From assembly GCA_903823545.1 (NCBI GenBank), contig CAIJTL010000768.1, forward strand, positions 1 to 9,263: a DNA stretch of 9,263 nucleotides, in the 5' to 3' direction. Position numbers and translations under genes: made by a program. The stretch comes from an uncultured Planctomycetaceae bacterium (lineage in GTDB: Bacteria > Planctomycetota > Planctomycetia > Planctomycetales > Planctomycetaceae). This document shows positions 1 through 6,836 of this stretch, one piece after another; the first letter of the stretch is position 1, and the number at the start of each line of letters is the position of its first letter. A model generated the notes under the pieces. That model did not search any database. It saw only the letters and a list, made by a program, of their open reading frames with translations, and was not told the origin of the DNA.

Positions 1-1
1 A

Positions 2-2482
2 ACGTTTCGTGACGGCGTCGATATCTATTTCGCACGTCAATTGATCTTCGAACGGCTTGGCTCGGTTCAAATGCCACCCGGTGTTGCTCCGCCGCAGATG
101 GGGCCCGTCTCAACCGGGTTGGGCGAAGTATTTCAGTACGCGCTCTCGTCGAACACGAAGAGCCTTACAGAGCTGCGCACTTTGCATGATTGGACCGTGA
201 AACCTCGCATGCGAATCGTCACGGGGACGGCAGAGATCAACTCGTGGGGCGGCTTTGAAAAGCAATACCAAGTCCGCGTTGATCCGACCTTGCTTCTGAA
301 GCATGACCTCAGTTTCGAGCAGGTTATTCACGCCGTTCAGAACAACAACGCGAACGTTGGTGGTGGCAGCCTGGAAAGCTCCGGCGACATGATCCTCGTG
401 CATGGCTTAGGTCGCACGGTCAACATCCAGCAAATCCAAGAGATGGTCATTACGGCGAAGAACGGTGTCCCGATTCGCATTCTTGATGTGGCCGAAGTGG
501 CGATCGGTCACGCAATACGTCGCGGAGCAGTAACCGCAGCCATGCGAGATCCCAATAATCCCGACAAGTTGGAACAGGGTGAAGTCGTTCTGGGTCTAGG
601 CTTCATGTTGATGGGCCAGAACAGCTACGAAGTGACTCGTCGAATGCGAGCAGAGTTCAATCAAATTCGTGACTCACTCCCCGACGACATTCGAGTGGTC
701 ACGGCTTACGACCGAACAGAACTCGTTGACCGAGTTATCGCAACAGTGAAGAACAACCTATTGGAGGGAGCAACGCTGGTCGTGTTGTTGCTCTATATCT
801 TCTTGGGCAACTTGCGAGCAGGTTTGATTTGCGCAGTTGCCATTCCATTGTCGATGCTGTGTGGCTTCTGCGGCATGTGGGCGACAGGGATTGCTGCGTC
901 ACTGTTAAGCCTCGGTGCGATCGACTTTGGCGTCGTCGTGGATAGCTCGGTTGTTGTCATCGAAAACATCGTGAAACGGTTGGGACACGCGGGATCGTTA
1001 ACCCCATCCGAGAGACTGCGACATATTCGCGATGCGTCGATCGAAGTTCGCACACCGACTGTCTTCGGCCAGCTCATCATCATGATTGTCTATCTACCGA
1101 TTCTGACGCTTGAGGGTGTCGAAGGAAAAATGTTTCGACCGATGGCGATGACCGTCATTTTTATTCTGATTGGATCGCTGATCTGTTCGCTAACGGTGAC
1201 CCCGGTTCTGGCGAGCTTGTTTCTGCCGAAGCAGATTCATGAAGAAGACGTCCTGGTAGTACGAATCGCAAAGGCCGTTTATTCGCGGTTGCTGCGGCTC
1301 TTTACGCGAGTCCCGTTCATAGTCATTTCAGTCTCACTGGTCGCACTTGGTTTAGCGGGTGGGCAAGCGACTCGGTTGGGAACTGAATTCGTTCCGCGAC
1401 TTTCAGAGGGGGCAATCGTCATAGGCATCGTTCGTCCGCCGGGAACCAGCTTGGAAGAATCGCTCCGCTTGAACGATCGGATGCAGAAGACTCTTCTCGA
1501 AAAGTTTCCCGATGAGGTCGCACTGTGTTGGAGCCGCATCGGCTCTCCAGAGATTCCGACCGATGCAAGCACGGTCGAGATGACCGATCTATTCATCACG
1601 CTTCATCCACGTGAGTCTTGGAAAAAAGCAAAGACACAAGCGGACCTCGTAGTGTTGATGGAGAAAGAGTTTCAAGACTTCCCCGGCCAGACGATCTGGT
1701 TCACGCAACCAATTGAGCAGCGCGTCAACGAGATGGTCTCGGGAGTCCGCGCGGATGTCGCGCTCAAATTGTTTGGGAGTGACTTCCAACAACTGATCGC
1801 GACCGCCCGACAGCTCGAAGGTGTCTTGAAGGGGATTGATGGCTGCGCGGATCTCGCGACTGAGCAAGCTTTGGGACAACCCATTTTGCAAGTCGCAATC
1901 AAGCAGGATCAGATCGCCCGATACGGAATCGTTGCGCAGAAAGTATTGGACGTCATCGAGTCTCTTGGTGCGAAAGTGATAGGCGAGATTGTCGAAGGAC
2001 AACTTCGATTTCCGTTGACCGTGCGGTTGCCCGATCAATTCCGAGAGAACATAGAAGAGATCGGACAGATCGTGATCGCTGCGCCGAACGGCGAGCGAGT
2101 GCCGCTATCTCGTCTGGCAGACTTTCGTATGGTCAGCGGCCCGCGACTGATCTCGCGAGAATGGAGTCAGCGACGATTAACGATTCAATGCAACGTCCGT
2201 GGTCGAGACATCGGCAGCTTCGTACATGAAGCCCAGCAGCGCATCGCAGCCGAAGTCAAGATGCCGGAAGGTTATCGCATCAACTGGGGCGGACAGTTCG
2301 AAAACATGCAGCGTGCGCAAAAGCGATTGGCGCTCGTTGTGCCATTGGCTCTGTCGTTGATTGTCGTGTTGTTGTTCTTCAGCTTTCGATCGAAGTTTGA
2401 CACGCTGGTGACATTCGCCAGCGTTCCATTCGCGTGCATTGGCGGGATCGCCGCTTTATCTGCGAGAGAGATGCCGCTTTAG
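2..2482 (+). CDS. Heavy-metal RND efflux permease, CzcA/CusA family (5' partial, ends at a premature TAG)
   Basis: This is the inner-membrane, proton-driven pump subunit of a tripartite heavy-metal exporter. The frame is already open at position 2 and reads DGVDIYFARQ, a stretch found about 100 residues into CzcA-like proteins. The true start, TM1 and the beginning of the first periplasmic loop are therefore outside the window, and the TTG at 41 is not a real start. Visible parts are the STGLGE segment, TM2-TM6, and the TM4 motif DFGVVVDSSVVVIEN (923-967), which carries the two Asp and one Glu typical of HME-RND proton or metal relays. The second periplasmic loop includes QRVNEMVSGVRADVALKLFG and NVRGRDIGSFV, followed by TM8-TM9. 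The loop reads more like CzcA/CnrA (Zn/Co/Cd/Ni) than CusA, so divalent-cation export is inferred; the exact metal is not visible. The TM4 motif has DSS where most relatives have DGA. The frame stops at TAG 2480-2482, before TM10. Family assignment is secure; function of the truncated product is doubtful. Confidence 0.93.
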   Translation, partial: TFRDGVDIYFARQLIFERLGSVQMPPGVAPPQMGPVSTGLGEVFQYALSSNTKSLTELRTLHDWTVKPRMRIVTGTAEINSWGGFEKQYQVRVDPTLLLKHDLSFEQVIHAVQNNNANVGGGSLESSGDMILVHGLGRTVNIQQIQEMVITAKNGVPIRILDVAEVAIGHAIRRGAVTAAMRDPNNPDKLEQGEVVLGLGFMLMGQNSYEVTRRMRAEFNQIRDSLPDDIRVVTAYDRTELVDRVIATVKNNLLEGATLVVLLLYIFLGNLRAGLICAVAIPLSMLCGFCGMWATGIAASLLSLGAIDFGVVVDSSVVVIENIVKRLGHAGSLTPSERLRHIRDASIEVRTPTVFGQLIIMIVYLPILTLEGVEGKMFRPMAMTVIFILIGSLICSLTVTPVLASLFLPKQIHEEDVLVVRIAKAVYSRLLRLFTRVPFIVISVSLVALGLAGGQATRLGTEFVPRLSEGAIVIGIVRPPGTSLEESLRLNDRMQKTLLEKFPDEVALCWSRIGSPEIPTDASTVEMTDLFITLHPRESWKKAKTQADLVVLMEKEFQDFPGQTIWFTQPIEQRVNEMVSGVRADVALKLFGSDFQQLIATARQLEGVLKGIDGCADLATEQALGQPILQVAIKQDQIARYGIVAQKVLDVIESLGAKVIGEIVEGQLRFPLTVRLPDQFRENIEEIGQIVIAAPNGERVPLSRLADFRMVSGPRLISREWSQRRLTIQCNVRGRDIGSFVHEAQQRIAAEVKMPEGYRINWGGQFENMQRAQKRLALVVPLALSLIVVLLFFSFRSKFDTLVTFASVPFACIGGIAALSAREMPL
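2480..2482 (+). other. In-frame premature stop (TAG) inside the RND pump gene
   Basis: The reading frame gives REMPL, then TAG, then [12 protein letters not shown]. Relatives have an uninterrupted R-x-M-P-(F/L)-S-I-S-A-A-V-G-F segment here, so the expected codon is a serine such as TCG, and a single C-to-A change explains the stop. The frame is unchanged on both sides. The other complete genes in the window end in TGA, and I see no other in-frame TAG, so TAG reassignment has no support here. Possible explanations are a recent nonsense mutation, a base-call error, or suppression. Confidence 0.85.
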
Positions 2483-2958
<476 letters not shown>

Positions 2959-3046
2959 CAGGCCTGACAAAACGTAGTCGCGAACGCGGGATTTCACCGA
3001 CATTTCGAGTCACCAGAAGTGAAGTGGCTTGCCGATCTTTGTCACC

Positions 3047-3940
3047 ATGAGATTGTGCCTTCGTCATTTTTTGATTTGCCGGTTGATCATAACGTTTGCC
3101 GTTGTGGCTTTAGTATCAGCCGATCGAGTCGTTGACGCGCAAGACGACGTGTTTCCGAAAACGCTTTTTCGTTGGTCGCAGGAATCGGCCGAGCCACAAG
3201 ATGAGGAGCACGAAGATAAGATCGTCACCGATCGTCCCCATTTCAGTGAAGCGAGTAGTTTAGTTGGGCTGGGGCGAGTGCAGATCGAAACCGGTTACAC
3301 CTACGTGCGAGATAGCGATAGCGGCTCCGTGGTTCAGACTCATTCATTTGGCGAACCGCTACTTCGAGCAGGTCTTTTTGCCGAATGGTTTGAGTTCCGA
3401 TTGGGCTACACGTATCTGGTCGAACAATCTCGTACTCCTGGCGGTCCGAACTCTCGCTTTAGCGGGAGCGACGATTTGTATGTCGGAGCGAAGCTAGCAC
3501 TCACAGAACAGTCGGGTTGGCTTCCGGAGATGGCGATCTTTCCACAAGCGCGCATCCCGACCGGCAGCAGTCATTTCACCAACAGCCAAGTCTTGCCAGG
3601 ATTCAACTTGGCATATAGTTGGAAGTTGAATGACTGGATCGAACTTGAATGTAACACGCAACTCAATCGACGGCGTGATGACTTCAGCCACTTCTACACC
3701 GAGTTCATTCAGACCGCGAACGTTGAATACGATCTGACCGATCGGATCGGCGCATTCACAGAATGGATTGTCTTTGTGCCAAGTGGTTCGTTGACCGCTC
3801 AGACAGAGCACTATTTTCACGGCGGCTTCGTCTACCTTTTGTCGAACGACGTGCAGATTGATATCCACTCGGCAATCGGGCTCAATCGCCCCGCAGACAA
3901 CTTGGCATTCACAGGCATGGGATTGTCATTCCGCTTCTGA
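3047..3940 (+). CDS. Outer-membrane barrel protein, Phenol_MetA_deg-type 'transporter' family
   Basis: A protein of 297 residues from ATG 3047. It starts with a hydrophobic export signal (basic MRLCLRHF, then LIITFAVVALVSA) and a likely cleavage site near VVDA-Q. The mature part begins with a charged linker (EEHEDK), then IVTDRPHFSEASSLVGLGRV and IETGYTYV, the typical opening of the Phenol_MetA_deg family (PF13557), usually annotated simply as transporter. Alternating aromatic and polar residues through the rest (FEFRLGYTYL, FNLAYSWKLNDWIELECN) and a C-terminal phenylalanine (GMGLSFRF) suit a beta-barrel of the outer membrane. The substrate is unknown. Placement about 220 bp after an RND metal pump suggests an outer-membrane role in the same efflux locus, though it is not TolC-like. 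An in-frame TTG at 3029 would add six residues and sits nearer the purine-rich AGAAGTGAAGTGG (3016-3027 region). I prefer the ATG because it gives a normal signal peptide. Confidence 0.8.
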   Translation: MRLCLRHFLICRLIITFAVVALVSADRVVDAQDDVFPKTLFRWSQESAEPQDEEHEDKIVTDRPHFSEASSLVGLGRVQIETGYTYVRDSDSGSVVQTHSFGEPLLRAGLFAEWFEFRLGYTYLVEQSRTPGGPNSRFSGSDDLYVGAKLALTEQSGWLPEMAIFPQARIPTGSSHFTNSQVLPGFNLAYSWKLNDWIELECNTQLNRRRDDFSHFYTEFIQTANVEYDLTDRIGAFTEWIVFVPSGSLTAQTEHYFHGGFVYLLSNDVQIDIHSAIGLNRPADNLAFTGMGLSFRF

Positions 3941-3967
3941 GCCGATCTGAGAGTGGGACTGAGTCGC

Positions 3968-6652
3968 TCAATTGGCGGGACGTTTGCCTGGCCGGCGTTC
4001 TGGCGTGGCGGTCAATGGATCGTCGGGCCAAGCGTGCTTTGGATATCGACGTCGTAGCTCGGAGCGAATTTGCGGATAGGCCGTTGCCCAAAAGCTCGAA
4101 AGGTCATCAGTGATTTGTTGCGGGCGATAGTTGGGTGCGAGCAGATGCAGCAACACACTCACGCGACCGCGAGCGACTCGCGGAGTTGCTTTCAGGCCGA
4201 AGACCTCCTGAATTCTGACGGCCAAAACGGGAGGCCGTCCTGGCTCATAGGTCAGCGCGATGCGGCTGCCACTGGGAACGGAGATGTGTTCTGGTGCTTC
4301 GCGATCAACCGTCTGAAGTTGCTGATGAGTCAGTTGCGATTGCAGAACATCAAGCCACGGAGCTTCCGCCAATTCGGCGAGCGAACGACGTCCGGAACAC
4401 AGGATTGGTAACAACGATTTCAAATGAGCCTCATCGAACGGAGGCAACTCTAAGTCGGACATCCATTCGCGCAGGCATTGGACTCGCGTGAGGAAGTGTC
4501 TCGCAGGTGAGCCTTCTTTCGGTTGAATGCGATCCCAATATTGAACCGCAGCATCTGCGAGTATCCGGGTGACCGAATCGTCTTGTGGGAGCGCGGCCGG
4601 CGACTCCTCGAGTACTAGATCTTCCCAACGAACTTGTCGCCGGGCTTGAACACGCTGCGTAGATTCATCGAAGTAAACCTCGACGGCGATCGTGATCAAT
4701 TCCTCTGGTAACCATGCACGATCCACTTCGGAAGCCATGCGAACGATCGCTTCACCGACGTTGGTTGTTGACCACGCGCCGCGAGCGGTTGACGGTGACG
4801 ATGAGTTTCCGGCGTCGACGTCCAAGCACAGAAACAAATCCCCTTGTGTGACACGGCTGGTCGGACTCAAGCGAACGCCGCGTCCACCGACCATGACCGC
4901 TCGCGGACTTTTCGGTTCACGACGCTTGGCCAAGCGATCGGGGAACGCTGCGAGTAGCGCGCGACCGAGTGCGGCATCAGGTCCGGGGCCAGGCACCGCA
5001 GAATTCGAAATTGGCGGAACGACGATTTGAAAGTCACCACGACTTGGTCCCGCCAATTTTGAATTCTGCGGTGCCTGACCCCTATCACGTGCATCAACCA
5101 ATCTCAGCAATTGATCGCGGGTCTGAAATAGGAACTGCGCGGCAACGCGATTCACTCGACCAAATGAAGTCATCTCGCGTCCGCTTCGTTCAAAGTCTTC
5201 GAGCGCTTCGACGCGGTCCAACACATCGGAACAACTCGCCGCGCCGCCGTGTCGCAGCGATTGTCGCGAATCGTTTGAACCTCCCGCGTCGCCGCCGAAC
5301 GGATCGCGTTCAGCCAACAATGCAGCAGTCAGCGCCGCACGCTTCGATTGTCCGAGCCGCGCACCTTCGACCAGCAAGCGACCGAGTCGCGGATGCACGG
5401 GGAACTTCGCGAGCATCGCGCCCAACGGGGTCACGCCGCCGATTTCCTCAATGGCTTCCAGTCGCAGAAGCACATGCTCAGCCAGCGATATCGATTCGGC
5501 ACGTGGCGGTTCAAACCACGGAAACGCGAGGACGTCAGCTTCACCCCACGCCTTGAGTTGAAGCACAGGACCAGTCAGATCGACTCGGCGAATTTCGGGC
5601 TCCGTCTGTGCTGGGCGAGCGCGCTGAGACGGCTCGCTCCAAAGTCGCACACACACTCCTGCTTGCTGCCGTCCTGCTCGACCCGCACGTTGGTCAGTCG
5701 AGGCTTGCGAGATCGGACGCAGGTCGAGCCGATTCAGGCCAATGTTCGGATCAAACCGCAGTTGCCGCGCGAGTCCGGAATCGACAACCGCCGTGACGCC
5801 GTCGACCGTTACTGAGGTCTCCGCCACGTTCGTCGCTAAGACGATCTTTCGTTTTGATTGCCGCATCAACGCGGCGTCTTGTTGCTCCGGCGAAAGTTCA
5901 CCGAACAGAGGCATGATCAACAAATCGTTTTGTCGCGCGATGGAATCCAATTCGCGAGCAGCGTCGCGAATCTCGCGCTGTCCCGGCAAAAAGACCAAGA
6001 CGTCGCCCGCAGTCCTAGCCAGCGATTGTTCGACTGCATTTGCGATGGCGATCGACAACGGCACGCTATCGCTGCGTGGCGAGTACTCAATCTCGACAGG
6101 ATATAGCCTCCCTTCGCTTACGACGATCGGGCAGTTTCCCAAATACGCTGAGATTGCTTCGACGCCGAGCGTGGCCGACATCACAACGACCTTGAGGTCC
6201 GGACGCACTGTTTGCTGGACACGACGCGCCATGCCCAACGAAAGATCGGTATCGAGGCTTCGTTCGTGAAACTCGTCGAAGACCACCGCTGCGATGTCGT
6301 CCAAGAACGGATCGTCCTGCAACATGCGAACGAGCGTCCCTTCCGTGACGACTAAGATGCGAGTTCGATGACTCCACTTCTTTTCAAACCGAACTTGATA
6401 GCCGACTTCCTCGCCGAGCGAGCACCCGCGCTCAAAGGCGATGCGCCGCGCAGCGGCTCGTGCGGCGACTCGTCGAGGTTCCAGCACAACCACACGTCGC
6501 TCGCCGAGCAACCCAGCATCCAACAATGCCGGGGGAACGCGAGTTGTCTTTCCCGCTCCGGTCGGCGCTCGCAAGACGACAGACGAAGATTCTCGCAGCT
6601 CACGTACAAGCTGCGGCAAGACTTCATCAATCGGTAGCGAGTCAGTTGGCAT
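3968..6652 (-). CDS. hrpB: ATP-dependent helicase HrpB (DEAH-box family), with an in-frame palindromic insertion
   Basis: An 894-residue superfamily 2 helicase. Motifs in order: I APTGAGKTT (29-37), Ia LEPRRVAARA (57-66), Ib VTEGTLVRML (102-111), II DEFH (126-129), III SAT (159-161), IV FLPGQREI (221-228), V ATNVAETSVTVDG (273-285), VI QRAGRAGR (321-328). A helicase-associated region follows (LEHVLLRLEAIEEIGG-like, about 390-450). The C-terminus is the HrpB-specific domain (RVSVLLHLLAPNYRPQQITD, SFWATAYPQIRSELRRRYPKH, WPDDPLTATP). HrpB acts in the cytoplasm and is thought to be an RNA helicase, but its precise role is poorly defined in most bacteria. The start ATG at 6652 is preceded by GAGG eight bases upstream and opens with LPIDEVLPQL, the usual HrpB beginning. 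The protein is longer than the roughly 800-residue relatives, partly because residues 524-556 are encoded by a 98-bp palindrome; it lies after the helicase core, so activity may survive. It converges on the barrel gene with 27 bp between stops and no obvious terminator. Confidence 0.96.
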   Translation of the reverse strand: MPTDSLPIDEVLPQLVRELRESSSVVLRAPTGAGKTTRVPPALLDAGLLGERRVVVLEPRRVAARAAARRIAFERGCSLGEEVGYQVRFEKKWSHRTRILVVTEGTLVRMLQDDPFLDDIAAVVFDEFHERSLDTDLSLGMARRVQQTVRPDLKVVVMSATLGVEAISAYLGNCPIVVSEGRLYPVEIEYSPRSDSVPLSIAIANAVEQSLARTAGDVLVFLPGQREIRDAARELDSIARQNDLLIMPLFGELSPEQQDAALMRQSKRKIVLATNVAETSVTVDGVTAVVDSGLARQLRFDPNIGLNRLDLRPISQASTDQRAGRAGRQQAGVCVRLWSEPSQRARPAQTEPEIRRVDLTGPVLQLKAWGEADVLAFPWFEPPRAESISLAEHVLLRLEAIEEIGGVTPLGAMLAKFPVHPRLGRLLVEGARLGQSKRAALTAALLAERDPFGGDAGGSNDSRQSLRHGGAASCSDVLDRVEALEDFERSGREMTSFGRVNRVAAQFLFQTRDQLLRLVDARDRGQAPQNSKLAGPSRGDFQIVVPPISNSAVPGPGPDAALGRALLAAFPDRLAKRREPKSPRAVMVGGRGVRLSPTSRVTQGDLFLCLDVDAGNSSSPSTARGAWSTTNVGEAIVRMASEVDRAWLPEELITIAVEVYFDESTQRVQARRQVRWEDLVLEESPAALPQDDSVTRILADAAVQYWDRIQPKEGSPARHFLTRVQCLREWMSDLELPPFDEAHLKSLLPILCSGRRSLAELAEAPWLDVLQSQLTHQQLQTVDREAPEHISVPSGSRIALTYEPGRPPVLAVRIQEVFGLKATPRVARGRVSVLLHLLAPNYRPQQITDDLSSFWATAYPQIRSELRRRYPKHAWPDDPLTATPERRPGKRPAN
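4985..5082. repeat. 98-bp near-perfect palindromic element inside hrpB (REP/MITE-like)
   Basis: Left arm 4985-5017 begins GGGGCCAGGCACCGCAG. Right arm 5050-5082 ends GCGGTGCCTGACCCC. The 33-base arms pair at 31 positions; the exceptions are 4989/5078 and 5007/5060. Both are of a kind that still allows a G-T wobble on one strand. The loop is 32 bases (5018-5049). Each arm carries an EcoRI-like GAATTC and the segment AATTGGCGG. The outer ends resemble the GGGGTCAGG(T/C)ACC ends that I recall around REP-type palindromes linked to RAYT transposases; that likeness is from memory and was not searched. On the minus strand the element is translated in frame as RGQAPQNSKLAGPSRGDFQ followed by IVVPPISNSAVPGP, between LRLVDARD and GPDAALGRALLAAFPDR, where I expect HrpB relatives to run on without it. 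There is no stop in this frame. Confidence 0.85.
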
Positions 6653-6660
6653 TCAGTCGT

Positions 6661-6664
6661 CCTC
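6661..6664 (-). promoter_or_regulatory. Ribosome-binding site of hrpB
   Basis: Read on the minus strand this is GAGG, followed by eight bases (ACGACTGA) and then the ATG at 6652. Sequence and spacing are close to ideal and fix the hrpB start, in agreement with the conserved N-terminus. Confidence 0.65.
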
Positions 6665-6704
6665 GAAGTTCTTTCGTGAGCATGGTAATTTGACGTTTGA
6701 TCCT

Positions 6705-6786
6705 GGAGGGATGCTAGCCATTAGTTTGACCGAGGTATCGTCCGCTAAGGCGGACTCGATGCCCGGCTAATGGCTGCAACCCCACC
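6705..6786. repeat. 82-bp long imperfect palindrome in the divergent intergenic region
   Basis: Nested inverted repeats share one centre. The outer pair is GGAGGG-ATGC (6705-6714) against GCAACCCCACC (6776-6786). Next is AGCCATTAG (6716-6724) with CTAATGGCT (6767-6775), perfect over 9 bp. Then CCGAGGTATC (6730-6739) pairs imperfectly with GATGCCCGG (6758-6766). Innermost is GTCCGC (6740-6745), loop TAAG, GCGGAC (6750-6755), perfect. As RNA or single-stranded DNA it would fold into one long interrupted hairpin. No T-run follows on either strand and it lies upstream of both genes, so it is not a simple terminator. A dispersed, REP- or MITE-like repeat is the likeliest reading. It shares no arm sequence with the palindrome inside hrpB. 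Confidence 0.75.
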
Positions 6787-6825
6787 GTGATAAACACAGT
6801 GCGAGCCGCAACACTCAGTCTATGC

Positions 6826-6832
6826 GAGAGAG
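6826..6832 (+). promoter_or_regulatory. Likely ribosome-binding site of the cytochrome c / DUF1553 gene
   Basis: GAGAGAG ends four bases before ATG 6837. It favours that start over the in-frame ATG at 6822, which would add MRESP and has no purine-rich stretch in front of it. The spacing is short, so this choice is moderate. Confidence 0.4.
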
Positions 6833-6836
6833 TCCC

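Larger units (their letters stand above)
6653..6836. promoter_or_regulatory. Divergent intergenic region between hrpB and the cytochrome c / DUF1553 gene
   Basis: This 184-bp gap separates two genes transcribed away from each other, so it should hold a promoter for each, unless the palindrome at 6705-6786 was inserted and displaced one. I find no convincing -35/-10 pair. TTGACG at 6690-6695 has no good -10 at the right distance (GCTAGC is poor). Most of the middle is taken by the long palindrome. The part left of it (6653-6704) carries the hrpB leader and ribosome-binding site; the part right of it (6787-6836) carries the leader of the cytochrome gene. Confidence 0.45.

Noticed and set aside
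110..2038. Minus-strand open frames within the RND gene
   Set aside because: They lie opposite conserved pump sequence and show no family features of their own.
2480..2482. TAG as a reassigned sense codon
   Set aside because: No other in-frame TAG is visible in the long frames of hrpB, the barrel gene or the cytochrome gene, so nothing beyond this one site suggests reassignment.
3941..3967. A bidirectional terminator between the convergent barrel and hrpB genes
   Set aside because: The 27-bp gap has no strong stem and no T-run on either strand; the best pairing (GAGCCGA with TCGCTC) is short and bulged.
3968..3985. AATTGGCGGGACG at the end of hrpB resembles the AATTGGCGG segment of the palindrome arms, suggesting a half-element
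   Set aside because: Only about 12 of 13 bases match, no second arm is present, and ATTGGCGG also occurs in ordinary codons elsewhere in the window (near 2438 and 2728).
4070..6269. Several long open frames on the plus strand opposite hrpB, up to 195 codons
   Set aside because: They are antisense to a gene with all helicase motifs, have arginine/serine/histidine-rich translations typical of shadow frames, and overlap one another. One (4969-5556) begins inside the palindrome. None shows a recognisable domain.
6690..6718. TTGACG at 6690 as the -35 box of a promoter reading to the right
   Set aside because: The sequence at the proper distance (GCTAGC) is a poor -10 and is part of the palindrome; planctomycete promoters are also poorly predicted by this consensus.
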